Shown piece by piece: positions 1 to 5,784 of a stretch of 5,784 bases of DNA. A program made the position numbers and the translations under genes. Source of the stretch: Pseudomonadota bacterium (GTDB lineage: Bacteria; Pseudomonadota; Alphaproteobacteria; Rhizobiales; Hyphomicrobiaceae); NCBI GenBank assembly GCA_023428365.1, contig JAEYYQ010000584.1, positions 1 to 5,784 of the forward strand, given 5' to 3'. The notes under the pieces are model-generated. The model made no database searches. It worked only from the letters and a program-made list of their open reading frames with translations, and was not told the origin of the DNA. Each line of letters starts with the position of its first letter. Position 1 is the first letter of the stretch.

Positions 1-931
1 CGCGGGCCGCATCGCGGCGGTCGTGCGGACTGCCTTCACCGCAGATCCGCACCAGTTCCGCGTCCGAAACCTGCAGGCGGCGATCCATATGAGAGGCATG
101 CGGCGCAACGCCAGCCAGAAACAAGCCGGTCTTCTCCAGGCTCCCACGCAGAGCATCACGTTCAGCAAGGAGCACCTGCCCGGCGGCGACCGCGACACCC
201 GCCAGTCCAGCAGCCGCAGCAGCCTCAATGGTCCGTGGACCAATGGTCGGCAGATCGACGCGCAGCTCCTGGCCGGGTTTGGGCGCTTTGACCAGCACGC
301 CGCCAACACCGCCTTTGCCCTGGCTGCGCAAGTGCGCGAGCCGCACCAGCATGGCATCCGTCCCCTCAGCCGCCTCGATGGCAACCGGCCGGCCATCGGC
401 AATCACGACAGCCTGCCCGACATCGGCACCGGCCAGTCCGGAGATCAGCGCAAATCCCGTTTCGAGATCACGGCGGTTCTGCTCATCCGGTATCGCGGGG
501 CCGACGACGTCAGGCCCCATCAGCAGTGACCGCGCGACGTCCTGAGCACCGATGACGCGAAAACCCTGGCCTTCGAAGAACCGCACCACGCGCCGCAAGA
601 CGCTGTCGTCACCGCCGCGCATCAGCCCAAGAATGGCTGGGAGATTTAGAAAGAACCCGATATCGAGCCGCACCGCTTTCAAATCGGGGCGCGTTACTCC
701 ACCGAGAATCACGATGTCACGGCAATCCGCAGCACGGAACGCACGCAGCATGGCGCCGACCCGACCAATATTCACCCAGGTGTGCGGATGCCGCGCGATT
801 TCGGGACCAGCACTACCTTCAAGGCCAACGATATGGACAGCGCGCCCGCGCGCTTTCACTTCGTCGGCCAGCTCCAGCGGCAGGTGGCCATTGCCGGCAA
901 GAATACCGAGCGGCCCGCTGCCGGAAACCAA
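1..931 (-). CDS. lpxI: UDP-2,3-diacylglucosamine pyrophosphatase LpxI (DUF1009 family), 3' end beyond window
   Basis: LpxI hydrolyses UDP-2,3-diacylglucosamine to lipid X and UMP, the fourth step of lipid A synthesis, and replaces LpxH in most alphaproteobacteria. I translated the minus strand by hand: the frame is open from about 1153 to the left edge with no stop. Counting from a TTG at 931-929, the N-terminal glycine-rich motif LGILAGNGHLP lies at residues 8-18, a GGDD motif at 106-109, EAAEGTDAML at 186-195 and KAPKPGQ...VDLPTIG at 215-231. Asp226 in VDLPTIG aligns with Asp225 of Caulobacter LpxI, the residue mutated for substrate-bound structures (from memory). TTG is preferred because GGAGG lies 9 bases upstream and the N-terminus then matches the family. 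An ATG at 949-947 would add six residues, overlap lpxA by 14 bases and has no visible Shine-Dalgarno. At least 32 residues follow the usual family end. Identity is firm; the start and true 3' end are not. Confidence 0.93.
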   Translation of the reverse strand, partial: MVSGSGPLGILAGNGHLPLELADEVKARGRAVHIVGLEGSAGPEIARHPHTWVNIGRVGAMLRAFRAADCRDIVILGGVTRPDLKAVRLDIGFFLNLPAILGLMRGGDDSVLRRVVRFFEGQGFRVIGAQDVARSLLMGPDVVGPAIPDEQNRRDLETGFALISGLAGADVGQAVVIADGRPVAIEAAEGTDAMLVRLAHLRSQGKGGVGGVLVKAPKPGQELRVDLPTIGPRTIEAAAAAGLAGVAVAAGQVLLAERDALRGSLEKTGLFLAGVAPHASHMDRRLQVSDAELVRICGEGSPHDRRDAAR

Positions 932-935
932 GGCC

Positions 936-1739
936 TCACCCCTCCGCATCGCGCGGCGTGCACAGCGCGCGTTTTCCGCCGGCCCGGATAAAGGCGACGA
1001 TCTCCTGCACGATCGGATGATCGGCGAACTCGGCGGCCACGTCGTCGAGCCTCTCCTTGAGAGTGCCTTCCGCCGCGAACAGCAGGCGATACGCCCGACG
1101 CAGATCGTGAATGTTCTCGCGCGTAAACCCGCGCCGCTGCAGCCCGACGATGTTCAGGCCCGACAGATGCGCGCGATTGCCGATCGCCATACCGTACGGG
1201 ATGAGATCGTTCTCCAGACCCGACATGCCGCCGATGAAAGCGTGCGCACCAACGCGGGCGAACTGAATGACCGCCGCGCCACCGCCAAGAATGGCGAAGT
1301 CGCCGACGTTGCAATGCCCGGCCAGCATGACGTTGTTTGAGAAGATGACACCATTACCCACGGTGCAATCATGGCCGACATGCGAGTTGGCCAGGAAGGC
1401 GCACTTATCGCCAACCACGGTCTTCAAGCCGCCTCCCGCCGTACCCGGGTTCATAGTGACGCCTTCGCGGATCAGGCAGTCGGCACCAATGGCAAGCGTG
1501 GACGGCTCACCATTGTACTTCAAGTCCTGCGGCTGATGGCCGATGGAGGCGAACGGGAAGATGCGCGTGCGCGGGCCAACGGTCGTGCGACCAGCAACAA
1601 CGGCATGGCTCACGAGTTCGCATCCCTCGCCGAGCGAAACCTCGGCGCCGACCATGCAGAAGGGGCCGATCTTCACCCCTGCTGCGAGCTTGGCGCCGTC
1701 CTCGACGATGGCCGTGGGGTGGATGTGCGTCTCAGCCAT
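936..1739 (-). CDS. lpxA: UDP-N-acetylglucosamine O-acyltransferase LpxA
   Basis: LpxA is a cytoplasmic trimer that moves a (3R)-hydroxyacyl chain from acyl-ACP to the 3-position of UDP-GlcNAc (or its 3-amino analogue in some alphaproteobacteria), the first step of lipid A synthesis. The 267-residue product is close to the 262 residues of E. coli LpxA. Left-handed beta-helix hexapeptide repeats run from about residue 5 to 190, followed by a helical C-terminal domain. The catalytic His is His123 in GHDCTVGN (E. coli His125), with His120 matching His122. Gly171 matches the acyl-ruler Gly173. Two pocket positions differ: Ile158 replaces E. coli His160 and Arg189 replaces His191. QRRGF at 201-205 is the conserved phosphate-contact region. 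The ATG overlaps the fabZ stop by 8 bases and has only a weak Shine-Dalgarno, which suggests translational coupling. The gene is intact. Confidence 0.97.
   Translation of the reverse strand: MAETHIHPTAIVEDGAKLAAGVKIGPFCMVGAEVSLGEGCELVSHAVVAGRTTVGPRTRIFPFASIGHQPQDLKYNGEPSTLAIGADCLIREGVTMNPGTAGGGLKTVVGDKCAFLANSHVGHDCTVGNGVIFSNNVMLAGHCNVGDFAILGGGAAVIQFARVGAHAFIGGMSGLENDLIPYGMAIGNRAHLSGLNIVGLQRRGFTRENIHDLRRAYRLLFAAEGTLKERLDDVAAEFADHPIVQEIVAFIRAGGKRALCTPRDAEG
939..945 (-). promoter_or_regulatory. Shine-Dalgarno sequence supporting a TTG start for lpxI
   Basis: The minus strand reads GGAGGGG here, inside the last codons of lpxA, and TTG follows at 931-929. The GGAGG core ends nine bases before the TTG, which is workable spacing. 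The ATG at 949 lies upstream of this site and cannot use it. This site decides the start choice, and it couples lpxI translation to the end of lpxA. Confidence 0.55.
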
Positions 1740-2232
1740 TCTGGCTCGCGAATTTCTGCGTCTCTTCGCTATCGACGATCATGGCGCTGATCTCGGCTTC
1801 GGCGACAACCGCGCCATCGACCTTCGCCTCACCATAGAACCGCCAGGCGCGGCCGCGGCTGCGCAGCTTGCGGACGTGGTACTTCAGCTGATCGCCCGGA
1901 AGAACCGGCTTGCGGAACTTGGCGCGATCGATGCCCATGAAATAGACGAGCGCCGGCTTGTAGCTTTCGCCAAGACTATGAACGCACAGCGCCCCAGCCG
2001 TCTGCGCCAAGCCCTCGATGATCAACACGCCCGGCATCACGGGAAACTCGGGAAAGTGTCCTTGGAAGAACGGCTCGTTGATGGTCACGTTCTTCACGCC
2101 CACCGCCGTTTCATCACGGTCCATATCGTACATGCGATCGATCAGAAGGAAGGGATAGCGATGCGGCAGCAACTTCATCAGGCGCTGGATATCGGCGGTG
2201 GCGAGTTTCGCCTTCTCTTTCACGTCATTCAT
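1732..2232 (-). CDS. fabZ: 3-hydroxyacyl-[acyl-carrier-protein] dehydratase FabZ
   Basis: FabZ dehydrates (3R)-hydroxyacyl-ACP to trans-2-enoyl-ACP in cytoplasmic type II fatty acid synthesis. It competes with LpxA and LpxD for the same hydroxyacyl-ACP, which explains its place between their genes. The 166-residue product has the single hot-dog fold of the family. [13 protein letters not shown] (residues 21-33) is the typical opening strand. The catalytic histidine is His59 in [11 protein letters not shown], and the catalytic glutamate is Glu73 in the helix that follows ([10 protein letters not shown]). The length is slightly above the roughly 150 residues of E. coli FabZ, owing to a short N-terminal lead and a polar C-terminal tail. 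The ATG at 2232-2230 has GGAG and AGGA upstream. The stop is embedded in the start of lpxA (ATGGCTGA). No defect is seen. Confidence 0.97.
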   Translation of the reverse strand: MNDVKEKAKLATADIQRLMKLLPHRYPFLLIDRMYDMDRDETAVGVKNVTINEPFFQGHFPEFPVMPGVLIIEGLAQTAGALCVHSLGESYKPALVYFMGIDRAKFRKPVLPGDQLKYHVRKLRSRGRAWRFYGEAKVDGAVVAEAEISAMIVDSEETQKFASQNG

Positions 2233-2234
2233 CG

Positions 2235-2244
2235 TCCTGGCTCC
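2235..2244 (-). promoter_or_regulatory. Ribosome binding site of fabZ
   Basis: The minus strand reads GGAGCCAGGA just before the fabZ ATG. The GGAG part ends eight bases upstream of the start and is the likely Shine-Dalgarno; the AGGA part is closer than ideal. It supports the ATG at 2232 and shows that fabZ, unlike lpxA, can recruit ribosomes itself after the 61-base gap from lpxD. Confidence 0.55.
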
Positions 2245-2293
2245 GTCGCAACGCGCCCGTCGACCGGGCCAACATATACGCTGCAGTCAATCT

Positions 2294-3340
2294 TCATTCC
2301 TCAGTGGGCTCTCGCCCGCTCTTCGTCTTCTCAGCAAGCCGCGTGATCGCATTGATCTCCCTGGCCCACTGCTTGAACGGCCGCGCCGGCGTACCGCCCA
2401 TGCGCGCACCAGCCGGAACATCATCCTTGGCGTGTGAAGCGCCTGCAATCTGCGCACCGGTGCCGACCCTGATATGGCCGACCGTCCCGGCTTGACCGCC
2501 CATCACCACGAAATCACCGAGCTCGGTCGAACCGGAAATTCCGCACTGGCCAACGATCACGCAGTGCCGGCCCATGACGACGTTGTGCCCGATCTGGACA
2601 AGATTATCAATTTTCGTGCCCTCGCCGATGATCGTATCCTTAAGAGCCCCCCGGTCGATGGCTGTGTTGGCGCCGATCTCCACGTCGTCCTGGATGATAA
2701 CGCGGCCGATCTGAGGCACTTTGAGGTGGCCTTGTGGGCCCATCGCAAAGCCGAAACCGTCCTGACCGATCCGAACGCCAGCATGCAGTATCACACGATC
2801 GCCAACCAGAGCGTGCGTCACGCTAGCCAGCGGGCCGACGAAACAGCCGCGACCAATGGCGCAGCGATAGCCAATCACGGCCCCGGCGGCAATCCGGGTG
2901 CCGCGCCCGATCACAGCTTCCGGACCGATCACGGCACCGGGCTCGACGATCACCCCCTCTTCCAGACGCGCTGACGGATCAACCGCTTGAGTGCTCGATG
3001 CCGCAACCCTCGGCTGCATCGCGTCGGGATAGAAAAGTTGCAGCGCCAGCGCAAAACCGCGATAGGGCGCCTTGGTCAGAATGGCGTCGGTGCCAGCCGG
3101 AATCCGAGCTGCAAACTGCGGCACGACCAGGCAAGCGCCCGCCTTGGTCGTCGCCAGTTGCTCCAAGTACTTGCGATTGTCGATGAACGAGATGTGGTCC
3201 GGTCCGGCGTCGGCTAGACCGCGCACGTCCGTGACAAGCCGACTGCCCTCAACGCCGGGGGCGAGTTCTCCGCCCACGACCCGCGCCACCTCGGCCAGCG
3301 GAAACGGGCCGACACGCTCGAAGAATCCAGGATGTTCCAT
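2294..3340 (-). CDS. lpxD: UDP-3-O-(3-hydroxyacyl)glucosamine N-acyltransferase LpxD
   Basis: LpxD adds the second (3R)-hydroxyacyl chain, to the 2-amino group of UDP-3-O-acylglucosamine, the third step of lipid A synthesis; it acts as a cytoplasmic trimer. The 348-residue product is close to the 341 of E. coli. The N-terminal uridine-binding domain (about 1-110) has SFIDNRKY at 51-58, whose Phe52, Asn55 and Tyr58 match E. coli Phe43, Asn46 and Tyr49. Hexapeptide repeats of the left-handed beta-helix run from about 115 to 310 and contain DGFGF at 194-198 and the catalytic His252 in QIGHNV (E. coli His239). A C-terminal helix (about 320-340) follows, as expected for ACP binding. His303 occupies the position of the E. 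coli acyl-ruler Met290. The ATG start gives a normal N-terminus, but its Shine-Dalgarno is weak (GCGAG about ten bases upstream). A terminator separates it from bamA. Confidence 0.97.
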   Translation of the reverse strand: MEHPGFFERVGPFPLAEVARVVGGELAPGVEGSRLVTDVRGLADAGPDHISFIDNRKYLEQLATTKAGACLVVPQFAARIPAGTDAILTKAPYRGFALALQLFYPDAMQPRVAASSTQAVDPSARLEEGVIVEPGAVIGPEAVIGRGTRIAAGAVIGYRCAIGRGCFVGPLASVTHALVGDRVILHAGVRIGQDGFGFAMGPQGHLKVPQIGRVIIQDDVEIGANTAIDRGALKDTIIGEGTKIDNLVQIGHNVVMGRHCVIVGQCGISGSTELGDFVVMGGQAGTVGHIRVGTGAQIAGASHAKDDVPAGARMGGTPARPFKQWAREINAITRLAEKTKSGREPTEE

Positions 3341-3486
3341 GGCCGTGAATCTCGCAGGGATTGGGCCTCAGTCAACCGCTGCCCCCATAGAGTCGCATGT
3401 GCCCTGGGGTTACGCACGACAAATTCGTCGGAGTTGCGACCGGTTCAGCAGCGCCCCATCGAGCCTAGCGCCAGGAAGCGTGCCCG
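3341..3486 (-). other. Leader region between the bamA terminator and lpxD, presumed to hold the lpxD promoter
   Basis: This 146-base stretch lies between the terminator and the lpxD start. It holds no convincing gene. Since a terminator precedes it, a promoter for the lpxD-fabZ-lpxA-lpxI run is expected here. The best -35-like hexamer is TTGACT on the minus strand at 3370-3375, but no good -10 element lies 16-18 bases downstream, so no promoter is assigned. Many relatives carry an ompH/skp gene at this point; none is present here. Confidence 0.35.
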
Positions 3487-3518
3487 AAAAGCAAACATCC
3501 CCGGACGAGCCGGGGATG
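3487..3518 (-). terminator. Rho-independent terminator downstream of bamA
   Basis: On the minus strand CATCCCCGG and CCGGGGATG form a perfect 9-base-pair stem around a 5-base loop (CTCGT), and TTTGCTTTT follows directly. It begins 15 bases after the bamA stop codon. The GC-rich stem and the T-run on the minus-strand side fit intrinsic termination of bamA transcription. The plus-strand side lacks a T-run of the same quality, so it is probably one-directional. Confidence 0.85.
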
Positions 3519-3533
3519 GGAGTGTTTCTGAGA

Positions 3534-5784
3534 TCAGAACTTGGTGGAAGCGCCGAACCGGATCGCCTGCGTCTTGTCGTAGTCCTCTTTCGTCAGAGCG
3601 TACGCGTAGTCGAGGCGTAGCGGTCCGAGCGGTGAGTTCCAGAGCAGACCCACACCGACGGAGGAGCGGATGGCAGAAGAGTCTGCAAGACAAATCTCCG
3701 AAATATTGCCGGGAGCGCAGGTTGATGGATCGTTCAACCGCTTAGCTTCAGCACCAGCGCCCCACAGCGAGCCGACATCGGCAAACACGGCACCAGACAT
3801 ACCAAGCTCATCAGGAATGAGCGGGAGAGGGAAGCGAACCTCAGCAGTTGCCGCCCAGAATGTCTGTCCACCAAGCGCGTCATCGGTATTCAAGTCGCGC
3901 GGGCCGTAACCTGCACGCTCGAAGCCACGCACAGTCTCGCCGCCCTTGTAGTAAAGATCCAGCAAGCGGACATCTTCACCGCCCCACCCTGCGATATGCC
4001 CACCGATTACGCGGCCAACGAACGTGATCTTCTCTGTGATCGGGTAATAAGCGCGCCCTTCACCTTGCACACGAACATAATTCACATCTCCGCCAAGGCC
4101 GGCCACGTCCGTGCCAACTTGGAAGTAAAGACCGCGGTTCGGATTGCTCGGATGATTGCGAGTGTCATAGATGACAGACGAACCAACCGACGATGTCCAG
4201 TAGCTGCCCTCAGCCTCCCGGATAGCGCGCGATGCATCGCTCGAAACATCGTAGATCTGATCGTGCGCGAGGGTATAGTTCGTGCTCATCCAGAGGTTTT
4301 CGGCGATCGGGAACCCGGCGCGCAAGCTGCCACCCGATTTCCGGCTCCGGAACGAGGACTCGCTCCGTTGGTCGACTTCCTTGTGGAAGAGGTCGAAGCC
4401 AGCGGCGATGTTATACCCCATGAAGCGCGGCTCGGTGAAGCTCAGGTCAACCTGGAAGCGCTCCAGAGATCCACCAACCTTCAGTCGCAGGAACTGACCG
4501 TTACCCAGCAGGTTGCGCTCTGTAATGCTGACGTCACCGATGATGCCTTCACTGGTCGAGTAACCGGCACCGAAGGAGAGTTCGCCCGTGGGCTGCTCAG
4601 TGACTTCAACATCGAGGATGACACGATCAGGCGCACTACCTGGACGACGCTTGACGTCAGCAGCCTTGAAGAAGCCGAGGTTCTGCAACCGCTTCTTCGC
4701 ACGGTCGACCAGCATCGGGTTGTAGGCGTCACCTTCAACAAGACGGAACTCGCGACGAATGACAAAGTCCTTCGTACGCATGTTGCCAGCGATATTGATG
4801 CGCTCGATGTAAACCCGCGGACCTTCATCGATCACGTAGGCAAGATCAATTGCCCGCGCAGCTGGATTGCGATCAGCGCGAGGACGGACGCGCGCAAAGG
4901 CGTATCCCTGCTCAGAGACAGCAAGCGTCAGCTTCTCGGTCGTCTTGTCGATATCGGCAGCGTTAAACGTCTGACCGGGCTGCGTGAGCATTTCGGAATT
5001 CAGAGCTTCCGGAACCAGCCCAGGCAGGCTGCTCTCGACCCGCACGTTGCCGAAATTGTAGAGCTCACCCTCTTCGATCACGTAGGTGATGAAGAAGCCC
5101 GAACCGTCGCGATCCAGCTCCGCGTTACCCGCGATCACGGACACGTCGGCGTAGCCGTTCTTCAGATAATACTGACGCAGCAGCTCGCGATCGAGGTTCA
5201 CACGATCCGGATCGTAAATGTTCGTTCCCTTCAGGAAGTCGAACCAGCCCGACTGAGTCGTGGTGATGATGTCGCGAAGCTGTGAATCGGAGAATGCGCG
5301 ATTGCCAACGAAGTTGATGCCCTTGACCTTCGTCGCACCACCCTCGCTGATCTCGAAGACGACGTTGACGCGGTTTTGCTCCAGCTCGATGAGCTGCGGC
5401 TCGACAGTCGCCGCGAACCGGCCCTGCCTGCGATAGACATCGAGAATGCGCTGCACATCCGCCATGGCGCGAGCACGCGTATAGACGGACCGGGGCTTGA
5501 GCTGCACTTCGCTCTCAAGCGTCGCCTTGTCGACCTCACTGTTGCCCTCGAAGGCAACCTGATTGACGACAGGATTCTCCACGATGCGCACGACGACAAC
5601 GCCGCCGCTGCTCGGCTGAATCTCGACATCCGCGAACAGACCCGTCTGGAACAAGGCACGCAACGAGGCGTTGCCCTTACCAGAGTCGTAATTGTCGCCG
5701 ACATTGAATTGAAGATACGAGCGAACCGTCTCAGGCTCCACGCGCCGATTACCTTCGACACGGATTTCCCGCACCGTTTGCGCA
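3534..5784 (-). CDS. bamA: Outer membrane protein assembly factor BamA, 5' end beyond window
   Basis: BamA is the central subunit of the BAM complex and folds and inserts beta-barrel proteins into the outer membrane. In the window it has 749 residues, numbered here from the first complete codon. Five POTRA domains follow one another at about 4-70, 71-148, 149-238, 239-320 and 321-396, with recurring GN signatures (VEGNRRVEP, FEGNSEVDK, FVGNRAFSD, IAGNMRTKD). A 16-strand Omp85 barrel fills the rest. VRGFER at 618-623 is the conserved loop-6 motif. The C-terminus SPLGPLRLDYAYAL...FGASTKF ends in Phe, as is usual for outer-membrane barrels. A GTG at 5774-5772 is not the start: the frame continues upstream as Ala-Gln-Thr, typical of the region just after a signal-peptide cleavage site, so the signal peptide lies outside. 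Two cysteines (689, 698) sit in a late surface loop. A terminator follows the stop. Confidence 0.97.
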   Translation of the reverse strand, partial: AQTVREIRVEGNRRVEPETVRSYLQFNVGDNYDSGKGNASLRALFQTGLFADVEIQPSSGGVVVVRIVENPVVNQVAFEGNSEVDKATLESEVQLKPRSVYTRARAMADVQRILDVYRRQGRFAATVEPQLIELEQNRVNVVFEISEGGATKVKGINFVGNRAFSDSQLRDIITTTQSGWFDFLKGTNIYDPDRVNLDRELLRQYYLKNGYADVSVIAGNAELDRDGSGFFITYVIEEGELYNFGNVRVESSLPGLVPEALNSEMLTQPGQTFNAADIDKTTEKLTLAVSEQGYAFARVRPRADRNPAARAIDLAYVIDEGPRVYIERINIAGNMRTKDFVIRREFRLVEGDAYNPMLVDRAKKRLQNLGFFKAADVKRRPGSAPDRVILDVEVTEQPTGELSFGAGYSTSEGIIGDVSITERNLLGNGQFLRLKVGGSLERFQVDLSFTEPRFMGYNIAAGFDLFHKEVDQRSESSFRSRKSGGSLRAGFPIAENLWMSTNYTLAHDQIYDVSSDASRAIREAEGSYWTSSVGSSVIYDTRNHPSNPNRGLYFQVGTDVAGLGGDVNYVRVQGEGRAYYPITEKITFVGRVIGGHIAGWGGEDVRLLDLYYKGGETVRGFERAGYGPRDLNTDDALGGQTFWAATAEVRFPLPLIPDELGMSGAVFADVGSLWGAGAEAKRLNDPSTCAPGNISEICLADSSAIRSSVGVGLLWNSPLGPLRLDYAYALTKEDYDKTQAIRFGASTKF

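Noticed and set aside
10..12. ATG in another minus-strand frame at the left edge as a possible lpxB start
   Set aside because: lpxB is the usual next gene, but only four codons are visible, no Shine-Dalgarno precedes it and no LpxB motif can be seen.
552..1340. A 262-codon plus-strand open frame opposite lpxI and lpxA
   Set aside because: It spans the junction of two real minus-strand genes and has low-complexity Arg/Ser/Pro-rich composition typical of a shadow frame.
1543..2346. A 267-codon plus-strand open frame across lpxA, fabZ and the spacer
   Set aside because: It is opposite two intact, recognisable genes and crosses their boundaries; its product has no recognisable domain.
3347..3375. 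Possible sigma-70 promoter for lpxD with TTGACT as -35
   Set aside because: The hexamer 17 bases downstream (AGATTC) is a poor -10, and it would put the transcript start almost on the ATG.
3214..3417. A 67-codon minus-strand frame over the lpxD start
   Set aside because: It overlaps the lpxD N-terminus in another frame, has no family resemblance and is composition-driven.
3996..5285. A 429-codon open frame on the plus strand, antisense to bamA
   Set aside because: It lies wholly inside a clear bamA gene, its translation resembles no family I know, and long antisense frames are common opposite GC-rich genes with strong codon bias.
5772..5774. GTG as the start codon of bamA
   Set aside because: The same frame continues upstream to the window edge as Ala-Gln-Thr, and a BamA without a signal peptide would not reach the outer membrane; the true start lies outside the window.

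Overview
The window is a compact stretch of the outer-membrane biogenesis and lipid A locus, with every gene on the minus strand. In the direction of transcription (right to left) the order is bamA (5' end cut by the window edge), lpxD, fabZ, lpxA, lpxI (3' end cut by the window edge). The high GC content (about 60% by eye), the gene order, the protein sequences and above all the presence of lpxI in place of lpxH point to an alphaproteobacterium, most likely of the order Hyphomicrobiales (Rhizobiales). The genus cannot be told from this window.

Region by region: 3534-5784 encodes the BamA outer-membrane assembly protein (five POTRA domains plus a C-terminal beta-barrel). It is followed by a strong intrinsic terminator (3487-3518) and a 193-base gap, the only sizeable non-coding stretch. 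lpxD (2294-3340) is next, then a 61-base gap carrying the fabZ ribosome binding site, then fabZ (1732-2232), which overlaps lpxA (936-1739) by 8 bases. lpxI (from about 931 leftwards) starts within or just after the end of lpxA and runs off the left edge. No stretch longer than 300 bases lacks a gene, and no RNA genes, mobile elements, CRISPR arrays or long repeats were seen.

The genes work together. FabZ dehydrates (3R)-hydroxyacyl-ACP, the same pool that feeds LpxA and LpxD. LpxA adds the first hydroxyacyl chain to the UDP-sugar. LpxD adds the second after the deacetylation step by LpxC, which is encoded elsewhere. LpxI cleaves the resulting UDP-diacylglucosamine to lipid X. BamA folds outer-membrane proteins, including the LptD protein that delivers finished LPS to the surface.

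This is a conserved housekeeping cluster, and I see no undescribed biological system in it. The points worth a second look are the terminator that splits bamA from lpxD, unusual residues in the acyl-chain pockets of LpxA and LpxD, a C-terminal extension on LpxI, a probable TTG start for lpxI, and a relocated cysteine pair in a BamA surface loop.
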